Shown here: positions 1-11,663 of the stretch, piece by piece
How positions within the stretch are numbered: position 1 is the stretch's first letter
How the letters are laid out: each line of letters begins with the position of its first letter
Source: Roridomyces roridus
Taxonomy: Eukaryota; Basidiomycota; Agaricomycetes; Agaricales; Mycenaceae
NCBI GenBank assembly: GCA_029378245.1
Contig: JARKIF010000001.1
Location: 2,604,001-2,668,000 of the forward strand
Direction of reading: 5' to 3'
DNA length: 64,000 bases
Notes under the pieces: model-generated
The model's input: the letters and a program-made list of their open reading frames with translations, nothing else
Databases searched by the model: none
Told to the model about the DNA's origin: nothing
Position numbers and translations under genes: made by a program

Positions 1-423
1 CAGGACCTTGCGCGGCAGATTGAGACATTTTCACGCATACAACATGTATTTACTAACGGAACAAGAATGACAAAAGACGGGATTGCTGGGACCGATAGCC
101 TCAGAAATGTCAGTCCTGTCTTGCTCAAGGACGCCAAATCCACCGGCCTTGACAATTGTTGCCGTTTCAAACCCCTCGGTAAGCTCTAGCCTGGTCCATG
201 GGCCTAGGACGATCAGTTAGCGGAACAGAATTAGGAGCCGAGGATAAATAATCGGGCGAGATGTAAAGATGGATGTAAGCTCCTATTGGACCCTCTTTCC
301 TCCAACGGGCGTTGACTTGCACTCCTTCAGCCGACGTCCGCCCCCCCACTCCTTCACCCATGGCCCTGGATACGAGCGAGATTTCACGGAGGTCGTCGGG
401 GATTGAATCGGCCAACCCAGTGA
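1..423. other. left edge, no resolved gene
   Basis: No reading frame here is convincing. Earlier exons of the gene that ends at 1000 probably lie here or outside the window. The open frame that becomes coding downstream is closed by a TGA near 420, just after a possible 3' splice site (acccag) at about 414-419. Confidence 0.4.
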
Positions 424-1000
424 GTCGTCCCTGTCCATTTCTTTGTTCGCACCTTTGACGGTGTTGTAAAGCCATTCCCCGCTGTGTACCGTGGCGCACT
501 CTTTCCCGCCGGTTCCGGCACACAACCAGTCATCGTGCCGGTCCCACTGGACTATGGCCTTGGTACCTATATGTTTCCGGAAGACCTGCGTTATTACGAG
601 TGGGTCGGGTCTGCGCCTGGGCCGAATTCACGGACGAAACCGGCTTGGCGGATGGAGGCTGGGGGTGGAGCTGTGTTTCACGCGTTTGCGTGCCCGCAGA
701 AGGTGTCTGCTGCGTCGGGAGGGGTCGCCAATAGCGCTCTGACCCCACCGTCGGCTGCGCCGCCTGGACCGGATGGCGTCAAGAAGAAGAACCGACCTGT
801 GTATGGGGACGTATTGTTCTTGAAGGAGAGCTTGGCGAGGGAGTGTATTGTGGACCTGGATGAGATGGATTTCAAGCAGGTGCGAGACAAGTTCCACAGG
901 TGCGTTTGGCGAATTGTTTTCCTGGCATTGGATGGTTGATTGACTTGTGTCTAGATGGTGGTTAATTCACGGCTCAGATCCTGACCAGCTTCTCAGTTAG
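424..1000 (+). CDS. hypothetical protein, 3' part
   Basis: I do not recognise this protein. An open frame from about 424 reads through a Gly/Pro-rich segment and a Lys-rich patch (VKKKNRPVYGDVLFLKE) to an acidic stretch (DLDEMDFKQVRDKFHR). A GT-AG intron at about 900-954 then joins a short last exon ending HGSDPDQLLS and TAG at 998-1000. The splice keeps the frame and removes an otherwise odd tail, which supports the model. The first ATG in frame is at the codon in GTYMFPED, but the coherent reading extends upstream of it. The true start is therefore probably in an earlier exon or outside the window. Nothing shows a signal peptide or membrane segment. Confidence 0.45.
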
Positions 1001-1559
1001 GCATCTGCGGTCAGTATCATACTATATCCCACGTCTTGCCTGCGAGCGGTCAACGACATAATTATAATCTCTATTAATTGATACCTAATGTGGGTCCACG
1101 GCAAGTCCACGGTTGGATAAGGCAGAAAACCTACGCCAAGATCTCCGTCCAATGCAACCAAGGCGATCGCGCGACTTGGGAATTAAGAGTCTATGTAAAG
1201 CACTCCGAGTCCTCGCAGGAACAGCTGGACCCACAAGGATGGAGTGGGAGTAAGCTTGTGTTCTTCGAGAATGTTGGAGAGAGCGTGTAACTGTTGCTTT
1301 GCTGGCGCTGTTGATATGCAGCTTTGAAATTGACTCTTCACCGATCAGAAATTTCACAGTATATCGTCGGGGATTTGAACATACGACGCGTCGCGAACGC
1401 AAGCTGGAGGCAAGGGAGGCATGGTAGATTGTAGTAGCCAAGTACCATTGAAGCATTTGATCTCTTATGTATGACGTCGACTCATCAGCACTCGAGCTCA
1501 ACTGTGGAGTGGTTTCTTTCAAACGCTTTACACCCCCCCGAGGCATACGAGGCGCGCGC
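1001..1559. other. intergenic region upstream of the histidine kinase
   Basis: No coding frame or RNA gene is supported. It should hold the promoter and 5' leader of the downstream kinase. A C-rich run lies just before the chosen ATG, at about 1531-1539. Confidence 0.5.
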
Positions 1560-4500
1560 ATGCCAGGCAGGAGAAAGACGAGCCGCCCCAGTACCGCGCC
1601 CTCACGACCCATTGAGCCGACACTGGCTTCCGAGTCTATGCAATCGCTACCCGAGGACGACATTCAGGACCATTCCCCCGACGGCACCCAAACCACCACC
1701 GCAGCAGCAGCAGACGACTGGCACCATTTCATTTCAGCCTATGCTTGCGGCAGGTGGGAAGGAAACAAGATACCTCGACCTCCATTTTCTCCGGACGGAA
1801 GCACAGATGTGGTACCGCAAGGTGCCTTGGCCTTTGAACGCGCGCGGCCACCACCAATTCCATCTCATCGCCTACGCGCCTCTTTTTCTGCATCCACCAC
1901 CAATGCTGCTTCCACCACGAATCCTGTCTACCCTCCATTCGAACTGCCTGTATTCCCCAGCACCTCTTCTTCCGAGGCTGCAACCTCTGCAGCCACACTC
2001 CGATGGGCCAGTTCACTCCCCGCTGTCCCTTCTTCCTCGATCACCTCCATCCATGCTGCAACCTCGGCGGCCACGCTACGATGGGCCGGCTCGAGGGTAC
2101 GAGTCGCGCCCCTTGCCCTACCATCCCCCGAGCATGAACTCGTCGATCCAATGCGTCATAGTCATGCCGTTCCCATCCCTGGCAGCCATCCCGAATTTCC
2201 GACAACCTCCTCCGCTCACGTCCATTCCGTTGGTCACTCTCGCTCCGGTTCCATTACGACCGGTGCTTCAACTCCAGGCTGGGACGTCATGACCCCCGGC
2301 GGCACGCGTCGAGCCCGTCTCAGTGGCTTTTGGAGTGGCACCGCCGACGTTGATGATCCAACTTACGAGCATTATGTCCTTCCAACCGTCGAAGCATTCC
2401 GCGCTTCGCGTTTCTCCTCGAGAGGCGATTCTCGTCTGCCCACCATCCAAGGCAGCCCTGCGACCTCGGACCCTCCGATGCTGTTTCCAGCGCACCAGGA
2501 CTGTCCGAGAGCATGAGCCTGCCTGCTTCTCCGATGGTGGTGGTTGCAGATCTTGAATCTGAAGTTACACCCCAACCACCCGTCTCTGTCCCACCAGACG
2601 ATTTACGTCCTGCATCCGCAGCTGCCACCGCCACCGCGGCCCGCCCCGACTCTACATTATCCTTTGCCCACCTGCCGCCTACACGACCGCCTCCTGCGAC
2701 CGCCCCGGTTCGCTTAGGCCCAGAGAATGACGCGCCCGGCGAGGGCGATTATTTCGGCATCCATGAATTCACAGCCGAAAGAATATACCGCCGGGTTGAC
2801 GCGAAGGTCTTCGGGTCTGAGGACACCACCATCCACAAGGGCAGGGAGCGCGGACTCTGATGAACGGAAGCCGACCCCAACTCCACCGCTGGTGAATGGC
2901 GACGCAAACGCACCCGTCACACCCGATTCCAATCCTATGCGTCCTACGCTGGGTGCCCGCGCCGCGACCAGCCCAAACCTTGATCGCAATACGACTTTGT
3001 TGTTGAGGGATGGGTTGGATGGCATGTTTTCCCTGGCACGCGATGGCGAGTTTCCCCCCGATGGTCTCGTACACGGTCCTCAGTATGCTTCGGCACCGCA
3101 TTCCGTTCCCGCCTTGACTCGGCCACGTGCGACGCTAATCCGGCAATCAAGTGCTCCGCTGCCACTGCCGAGGGCTGCACTTGCCGTCGACACGGTACCA
3201 CTGACCATTCCGAGTATCGACGGTGCGGATTCAAGCAAAGCCAAACCAACGAAGGAGGAGCCCCGGCCTGGCTCAAGTTTGGGCATGACCAAGGAGGAGG
3301 CCCGGGCTGCGCGGGAAGAGCACGCCTTCGCAACTCGAGGGTTCCTCGCTCCACCATATCCGCCCGACGAACTCGGCCGACGACGGGCACTGTATAAATT
3401 CAACATCATGGGCACAGGCGCGGACCTCAATTTCGACCGGATAGCACATCTTGCGAAACTGGTGTTCAACACCGGTGTGCTTATCAGTGTTATCGACGGG
3501 GAAGAGGAGTGGTTCAAGAGCGAATGTTCGGACTGTTCTTTTGTTTATTGGTTCGCTAATCCTTCTTTTCAGGGGGACTGAACAAGGTTGGCACGTGTTC
3601 GCGCGTCAACAGCTTTTCGGGGCATGCGATATTGCAGCGAGGAGACGAGCCGCTGATTGTTCTTGACAGTCGGGCAGATTGGAGGTTTGCCAAAAACGCA
3701 AGTTTTCTTCTTTGCTTTGGAAGCCTACTCAACGAATAAACAGCCGATGGTCACGGGACCTCCTGGAATCCGATTTTACGCCGGTGCGCCTTACGGACGC
3801 ATGACGGGTTCAACATTGGGTGTCTTGCGCTCGTGGATGATTCTCCGAGAGAAGACTTTACGCCGCGCCAGAGGCATACGTTGAAGGAGTTTGCGGCGAT
3901 TGCGATGCGCGAGCTCGAGCTGTGGAGAGACAAGATCCAGTTGAGGATAAGAGAGCGGATACAGAATTCCGTGCGTCTTTTTCCTTGCATTGAAACAGTG
4001 ATTGAAGAGGAATGTAGATGGAACAATTCAGTCGGGAATGTCTGGAGATTGACAGTGAGGTGATCAGTCGTGGGAAGGGCGCCAGGAATGAGGGCGAGAA
4101 TGTCGAAGACGGCGGCGCCACACCACCGCAAGAGAACGACGAGGCACCAGACTTGATGGGCCCTGCATCCTCTATGGACACCGTCTACGACCACGCCGCG
4201 AAACTCGTTCAACGCACGCTCGATGTCGAAGGCGTTGTCGTGGTGGACGTGTCACACTGCGATGTTCTCGAATCGATGAGTGCCGAGAGCACTGTCTCGG
4301 TGTTACTTCACCACGGGGACCCGGATGTGCCCAAGAGCACGAAGGCACTCTCCACGGAGGAATTTACCAAGCTCAACGAGTTCTTTGCGCGGTGGCCCGA
4401 GGGAAAGGTCTGTGAGGGGATTGTTCCGCAAACGTTTAGGTTGTTTTTGCCACACGCTCACATCCAGCATGCTCTCCGTGAGTCTAACTGCTGCTACACA

Positions 4501-7045
4501 AGAAACCAAATTAACCCATCAAAAGTGGTGCCGATATACAATGTGGACAAGAGGCCGTTCGCTTTACTTTGCGCGTGGAATGGCTCTTCGCAAACGAAAC
4601 GATTTGTGAGTCATGCTCATCCTCTGGAGATCAATGCTCACACCCAGAAGCTCGAAGGGCACGAATTGTCGTATTTGCGGGCAATTGGCGTTATCATCTT
4701 GTCTGCTGTTCTCAAGCGACGCATGATCCTCGCGGACAAGGCCAAGAGTCTTTTCATTTCCAAGTGCGTGTTTTGTCGTGTTTGGCAACTGACCATCTGA
4801 CCATGTCGCCAGTATATCCCATGAGTTACGGACACCTCTGCATGGCGTGGGTCGCCCCCCAGTCCTTCTTTGAATGTTTCTTATCCTGTCTAGATTCTCG
4901 CAGCGGCTGAGCTCCTGGGCGATAGCCCGTTGAATCATTCGCAACACTCTTTCCTCCAAACAGTGCAAGCTTGCGGGACGTCACTCGTGGAGACTGTGAA
5001 CCACGTGTTAGACTTTACCAAGCTGAGCGGCAACTCGAAGGCAGGCGGGGTCGAGAATGTCATCACGCCGACGAGGGTGGATTTGATGCAACTCGTCGAG
5101 CAGGCGGTGGACGGGGGTTGGATCGGACACCGGGCGCGCACCGCGGCTGCGATCATCGGTGATTCGGCGATTGGGAGTGTGTACTCGCCGCCAGAGGATT
5201 CCCAAGCGGCCAAGCAGCTTGTTGAGACCGTCGTGGACATTGGCTGGCGCAAAGGCGGTTGGTCTCTCAAGTGCGAAAAGGGCGGTATCCGTCGGGTGCT
5301 GATGAACGTGTTTGGGAATAGTCTCAAGTTTACTACTGTGCGTGATCGAGTTCCTCTTTGATCCTCACAATTCAATATTCTCTAGAACGGATACGTACAT
5401 GTCATCCTGCGCGAGCTATCGCGTTCCGCAGACGAGGCACCGGACGAGATCAAGGTTGAATTGGTTGTAATCGACACTGGCAAGGTACATCGAGGCCGAT
5501 TTCCCTATATGTCCAACTTACCTTTCTCGTAGGGTATAAGCGAGAATTTTCGCAGGGTAATGGGCAGAAACATTGGTTTTCTTGCAGCTCATTCGTTTCT
5601 AGAACCAACTCTTCCATCCCTTTTCGCAAGAAAACCCCTTGCAAACGGGCACTGGACTGGGACTTGCGATTGTCAACAGTATCGTCAAATCCGAAAGCGT
5701 CAATGGCAAAGTCGAGGTTTCCAGCGAGGAGGGGGTGGGGACCGAGATCAAAGTGACCTTCACAGCACAGGTTGATGCGGAGGAGAAACTCGCTGCGCCC
5801 GAGATGGAGCCGTTCAAATTCAACGATCCCATGCACCCCGTGACCGTGTCGCTTGTCGGCTTTTCGAACGATCACAAAGGCGTCCAACTGCTTCACAGTG
5901 TGATGGAGACCTACCTGGTGTCATGGTGGGGCCTCGAGGTCCGTTCCGGGGACCAGGATTACGGCGACATCGTCATTCTCAACGAGGACGTCGAGCCCGT
6001 CACCAAGGCCACTGCGGAGCGGGATACAAGTCGGCCGTTCATCATCCTCTCGACTTTGAGTGGGAAATCCGCCGTGATGACCCTCGCGTCGGAGCACGAG
6101 AAGATTGGTGGATTTTGTCGCGTCATCTACAAGCCCGGCGGTCCATCGCAGCTGTACGCGTTGTTGAAGCTCTGCCTGCACACCATCAAAATTGGGCGGT
6201 CGGGTGCGCCGTCGCCTGCCCATGCAGATGTTCCGCTGCCGGAGGAACCCACGTCATTCACAAGTCACAGTGTCCCGCGGCGGAACTCTGAGGAAAGCAC
6301 GTGGTTGGCTGCACGACGACCTGTGATGATCCAACGGTCTACCACCGTCCATCCAATCACTTCTTCCTCTTGGCGCAAACTTGCCGTCACACCAGAAACT
6401 CCCGAACTGTCTCCAACTGCTGAGGGGGATGAAGTCCCGACCATCAACATTGGTACCGCCGGTACACTTTTGCGGTCGTCGGTTGGGACAATCAGCTCGG
6501 ACATACGGCGATTCAGAGTCTTGGTAGTAGAGGACAACAGCATCCTTCGCAATCTACTTGTCAAATGGTTGACGAACAGAGGCTACGACCATAGAGCCGC
6601 GGTGGACGGTCGCAATGGTGTGACGGTTTACCAGGAAGAAGGGCCGTTCGAGTACGTCCATCTTTGTTCGCCTACCGGTGCATCTCACTGATATGGCGTA
6701 GTGTTGTTCTATTAGACATGTCCATGCCGATTCTTGACGGTTTGTGAACAGCGTTGGACAAAGTACCATCATTGATCTTACATATCCAGGTATCGGAGCA
6801 ACGACAGAGATACGCCGATTGGAAGGGGTGGATGTTCCGCAGGAGACACGGACGCGGATACTGGCTCTCACTGGCATGTCGTCTCTTGAAGACAAACGGC
6901 GGGCGTTCGAGGCAGGCGTAGACGGCTAGTGAGTCTTCTGTCGCTTGTGTGGGTGGTCTTTTGATTGAGCCTGTTTCGCAGCCTGGTGAAGCCGGTAGCA
7001 TTCAAAACGCTGGACGAGATGTTCTCCAAACTCGGGGTATCATAG
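1560..7045 (+). CDS. hybrid histidine kinase with GAF domain and receiver
   Basis: Sensor kinase of a multistep phosphorelay, probably cytosolic since no membrane segment is seen. The order is a long Ser/Pro-rich N-terminus, a GAF domain (from FNIMGTGADLNFDRIAHLAK, about 3400-3800), a second GAF-like segment (about 4170-4690), the H box SHELRTPLHG with its His codon at 4820-4822, an ATPase with N box FGNSLKFT and glycine boxes DTGKGIS and GTGLGLAIVNS, and a receiver (VLVVEDNS). The receiver has its Asp codon at 6715-6717 (LLDMSMPILDG) and the conserved Lys in YLVKP. All catalytic residues are present. The ATG at 1560 (MPGRRKTSRP) is preferred; an in-frame ORF extends to 1467. The N-terminal reading changes frame twice. 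Candidate introns at 2376-2422 and 2708-2774 would repair both changes, but indels are not excluded. At least eight more introns are needed downstream. The family relays to an HPt protein. Confidence 0.9.
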
Positions 7046-7527
7046 CACTGGCTTGACCACCCTTGCCTTTCTTTTGCTCTCTCATCCATTACCAACCATT
7101 TTTGCATAATTCCTCATAAGCACGTACTTATCTGCGGTCCCAGCTGCGGGAACCATTGTAGCACTAGTTATTGTATGTACCTTTCCTGCGACTCATACAT
7201 TACATCTAAGGGCATCTGGCGAACTCGGGAAAATTGTATATACTAAAAATATTCCTGTTCTCGCGGAGCGCTACTCTTTCCGGCAAGGAAGATCGAAAGC
7301 CGCCAAGACGACGGCACGGGGCGGAGATTCTCTTTGTCGTTCCGCTAGTCGCCGATATTGATTGATACAGGCAATGTTGCCATGTCAGTGTGGGCTCCTG
7401 AGTCGATGCGACCGTGTCAAGCCTATGGGATGTTTTACTCTAAAGAATCATTACTACAATAATGTCCCGTCCGTTTTACATGGTCCGTGTTACGTTTTAT
7501 CCCATAATAATGATATTTTCGGCGGGG
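7046..7527. other. convergent intergenic region
   Basis: This lies between the stop codons of two convergent genes. It is AT-richer than its neighbours, as expected of 3' UTRs. I see no ORF, RNA gene or repeat. Confidence 0.6.
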
Positions 7528-10349
7528 TCACCGCACCACATCGGCGAGAACGAGCGCGCTCCAAGTAAACAATGGTAGCGTGAGGTTGTCGTTCTGGTCC
7601 GAAAGAGCCTCAAGCACTGCGGCGAGCATGATGACCAACACATAACGCACGGTCTGCACCATAAAAAATAAGCAAGCACGAATCGACACAACAAGTGGGT
7701 GCTCACCGCAAACGACTCGGCCAGTCCACAAAGGCGCAGAGCCCACGCCGACGCAACGACGGCAACCACAAACGCAGCACTACCCTCCAAGGTCTTGGCT
7801 GTTGTCGGAGACCAAGCGTGTCGTCCAAGTCGTTTACCCACAATACTCGCGAGAGCGTCGCCGATGCCCAGTACGAGCAGGCCCGTGAATGACAGTAAGC
7901 GCGAGGGTCTGAGCATTTATTAGTCAGTCAATCAAAGAGGAAACGCAGGATGTATACGTACCCTTCAAGCCAAAGCGCGCCTGCACATCCCGTAAGTAGA
8001 TAAAAATGGCTGAGAATCGCCGTCCCCCCATCCTTGGTGTCGAGAAACTCGTTCATGAAGAGATGGATTGCCGCACCCAGTGGGTAAATCGCAAAGTAGC
8101 GCACATACTCTGCAAACACGAACAGTGCAAAAGCGACGCTGAATGCGAGGTGCGTAAAGGCAGGCTGTGCTAAGGTCAGAACATTTCGACAAGCAGCGGA
8201 AAAAATACGCACATCGAAGGCGATACCGGGCACAAACATGACTACCACTAGCCCGTGGAAATACTTCCGCCGGGCATTGAGTCCTAGTGTCGGCGCACGG
8301 TCGAGAAATTCGCCAGAGGCAGCGAAAAGTGCACTCGTGTCGCCAACCATTCCATTCAGCGCGGCCCCCATCCCATTCATATTGATATTGATGTTCATCC
8401 CCATGCTCTCGCCGCGCCATCGCCTGCCTCTCGCCAGTTGCCGCATCCACCCGGCCACACTAACACCACCAAGCGCTGCCCAGTAGCTCAGCAGCCCAGC
8501 CCGCCGCCGACGGGCTAGCACCCAGCGTATTGCCCAAAGCCACGGGTCACGCGAACGAAGGGCCCAGCGTGCCCAGAGGCCGATCGGACCAGTGACGATG
8601 AGCAGGGTGAAGAAGAGAAGGGCAAGAGCAAGACGGCGACGCGTGAGAAGAGTGATGCGCCTGGCATCAAGGGCATCAAGTTGGGCCACGCGTGGAGTCG
8701 GGGCCTGAGCAGGCGGTGGGCGACGACGACGCCGGACAGGGGTTTGTGCGGCATGCCGGGAAAGAACGAGAAGTGGTGCGAGGAGAAATCCCACAAGGAA
8801 CGGCCCGCCAACAAGGACGGTTTGGAAGATGACCAGCGGGGTAGGTAGGCGAAATGACTTGATATAAGGGGTGCTCAGTGGCCAGAGTGCGGCTTTGCTG
8901 ATGGATAGGCCCTCGATGAAAATCGCCGAGCCACCAAAGCACACAAAACCCAACTCTCCGAGGGTGAAGCCGCGGTGGGCCATGCGAAGGGCAACGTAGA
9001 GCGTGACCTGGTAGAAGAGCGCGCTCGCGAGGGTGTCGAACGGGGAAAGGTGCCGCCAAATCCCCACACCTAGCTCACGGAACACCACGCGCAGCAGGAA
9101 TACAGCGCCCGAAACTGCAAGCATAAATGCGAGAAAGAGAGCACCGCGGAGTACCTCTGAACGTGGTACAGAGCGGCGTTCTGTATCCGCTGTCACGTTT
9201 GCATCCTTGGGAGTTCGGGACTCCAACCACGCTGCGGCGCAGACGTGTACGAGCAAAATCGCGCTTGTGAGGGTTCCAAGATTGACAGCGGCGTAGCGAC
9301 CCAGTAATAACGACTCTTGTGGGCTCAACGCGCTGGGACCAGGAAGGCTGAAGGGAGGCTCGATAGCCCATCCCTGCGGAAGCCCCACTGCATATTCAGA
9401 AGGTATCGTTGCTGTGGGGATAGTTGGGTGCAGAGAGGTGCAGAGAAGAGCTGCAGCTACCAGCGGCCCAAGAAGGACTGCGGTAAGGATTCCGTCGTCC
9501 GTGGACGGCCGGTAATTTTTCGGGACGGACATCCAGAGAAAGCCCGCCTTTTCATCGGCTGGGGAGCGTCTCATGGGAGGGGTGGGGGTCTGGGACCTGG
9601 CATTACGAGAATTAGTTAGAGTCGGGGTTGGCGCACGGGGAGGGGGAGGCAAGTCAAGCGATACAATGGCGGAATAGGTGTATAAAATGTACAAGACTGA
9701 CGCGGCCAACAGACCCCCTAGCTCCCTGGAAACCCAGCTGTTGTAGTCGTTATGGGAGGGTGTCTGGTGGATCTTGAGAGTGGCGAAAAGGAGTGAACCC
9801 AGGAGGACAAGAGATTCGCCCGCACGGCGTGCGTCTATAGCGAACACGTATCGCTTCCGGGACCCCGCTATTCGACAAGAAAACTCGAGTTGAGCAGGTA
9901 ACACGGCGTTACGCTCCACTACGAGTTTTCGTCGATGAAAGAGCGAGACGATGGGGGATCGAGTAAGGGTTGGTTGGCCATTGAGGGGACGTGGCCGTGG
10001 TGAGCGGGAGCGTGTAAATGTGAGGCGAGGAGGTACAGGGGAGGCCGCAGGGCGTTGTTGTTTTTCGTCCAGTCTCACTCGACCGCGAACTAGTTCATCG
10101 TCCGAGTCCTCGTCGGAGCTGTCGCTGCCATGGGACTGCGATGACGAGGAACCTGCGGCATAGGAGGTGCTCCAGTCGACGGCAGTGGCTTGTATGGGTC
10201 GAGCACGTCGGGTGGCCTCGGTACGATGTTTCGTGGGCCTCGGAGACGGTGAAGGGGAGGAACGGGAGCGCGCCAGCCTGAGGGATGGACTTTCGGATTA
10301 CGTAGTCACGAACAAACAAGGCCAAACGCGTCGTTTACTTCTCAACCAT
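7528..10349 (-). CDS. SEC59: dolichol kinase
   Basis: CTP-dependent dolichol kinase of the ER membrane. It makes dolichyl phosphate for N-glycosylation, O-mannosylation and GPI synthesis. Many hydrophobic helices are visible. The C-terminal catalytic region carries the CTP-binding signature LLVLGIGDALASIVGKRLG followed by TAKTLEGSAAF. Upstream is the conserved membrane segment with GGTAILSHFYLLTGCAGALW. Introns at about 7631-7690, 7900-7960 and 8160-8210 restore family sequence. The long N-terminal frame has no in-frame ATG: it reads upstream through an Asp/Ser-rich stretch (SDSSDEDSDDELVRG) to about 10300. A 49-nt GT-AG intron (about 10290-10338) joins this frame exactly to an ATG at 10347-10349, giving MVEN then PSLRLARSRSS. 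That ATG overlaps the start codon of the divergent UNG gene in the palindrome CATG. The enzyme call is firm; the first exon is inference. Confidence 0.85.
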
Positions 10350-10350
10350 G
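10347..10350. promoter_or_regulatory. CATG with start codons on both strands
   Basis: The plus-strand ATG of UNG is at 10348-10350. The proposed minus-strand ATG of dolichol kinase is at 10347-10349. Each 5' leader would then lie inside the other gene. Confidence 0.45.
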
Positions 10351-11414
10351 TCTAGCACCGTGTACCTCGAAGACATCCAAACCGAGAAGGAGAAGAAGGA
10401 CAAACCTGTTGTCGCAGCTACCACGGCTGTCAAGCGACAAAGCACCCTCTTCGAATTCTCTGGTCCTGCAGCAAAACGCGCCAAGACAGTGCCAGCGACG
10501 CGTCAGACACTCAACGCGCTCCCATTCTCCCTGTCCGCGTTTGTCGCGTCTCTACCCGAGGAACACAAAGAGTTGCTCGCTCTCGAATGTGAATGCCTCG
10601 GAAAGAGTTGGTTCAAAGTCCTTGCATCCGATCTCACCAAACCGTCTTTCCTCGCCCTCAAACGCTACCTGCGGGACCAAGGCGTGCGTGGTGCCGACGA
10701 CTCGCAAGTTGATCGCGTCTTCCCTCCTGGTTTGTTCCTTTTTGTTCGAAAGACGCGTCAATTAACACGTTCGCAGCACGAGACATCTACGCCTGGTCTT
10801 CGACGCCGATTGGCCGCGTCAAAGTCGTCATCCTGGGACAAGACCCATATCCACGTGCCGGGCAAGCTCATGGCTTTGCGTTCTCCGTGCAGCCGGGCGT
10901 CAGCGTCCCACCGTCGCTGCAAAACGTCCGTCATTCACTTCCTGTTTCCTTTTTCACGCTCTAACGAAAACTTTAGATATACAAGGAGCTCCGGTCCAAT
11001 TACCCAGATTTCACCCCACCGACGCACGGCACGCTAACACCCTGGGCATCCTCCGGTGTCCTCCTTCTCAACACCGTATTGACCGTCGCGCCCAACACGC
11101 CCAACTCCCACGCTGACCGCGGCTGGGAAGCATTCACCGAAGCCGTGCTGCGCGCCGTCGACAAATGGGGCGGAGCAAATTTGCCGGGCAGTGAGGGCAG
11201 AGGACGCGGTGTTGTCGTCATGGCATGGGGGTCACACGCCAAGCAGCGTGTTGCGTGGATGGATACCACCAAACACCTGGTGCTGACCTCGGCCCACCCA
11301 TCCCCCAAGAGCGCTGATCGTGGCTTTTTCGGAAATGGACACTTCAAGAAGGCCAATGATTGGCTGCAAGAGAGGTACGGAGCAAGCGCCGGTGTGGACT
11401 GGACCGGCCTTTAG
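10348..11414 (+). CDS. UNG1: uracil-DNA glycosylase
   Basis: Family 1 uracil-DNA glycosylase, which removes uracil from DNA at the start of base excision repair in nucleus and mitochondria. The N-terminal tail carries [10 protein letters not shown], which resembles a PCNA/RPA-binding motif. The catalytic domain starts near [19 protein letters not shown]. The water-activating loop reads [13 protein letters not shown]; the catalytic Asp is kept, but the usual His after GQDPY is Pro (codon 10851-10853). The core [10 protein letters not shown], and [15 protein letters not shown] with the second catalytic His, are intact. Two introns (about 10731-10777 and 10927-10977) restore VFPPARDIYAW and SLQNIYKEL. 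The upstream frame is closed by a TAG, so 10348 is the first possible start. The length of about 320 aa is normal. Confidence 0.92.
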
Positions 11415-11663
11415 CCCGTCGATCGTCACTCCATTCCATTCCACGCACGTCAATCACAAACCTAGATCTTGCGAAGCGCTCATTTACGTACTATCGAAAT
11501 AGGGGCTCTACAATTTTATTCATTATTTTCATCGTTTCTGCGCAATATACTATAGTTATTCGGGTATGCTATAAACTAAGCTGTCGTTGTACGGAAATTA
11601 CTTTGTGTAGGTTGTGATTGGTGATACAGTCAAATGGTACACGCGCGCCAGGCGCGAGTGAGA

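Noticed and set aside
1361..1395. tRNA-like T loop on the minus strand (GTTCAAATCCCC)
   Set aside because: The flanking bases do not pair as a T stem, and no anticodon or acceptor arm is found at the right distance.
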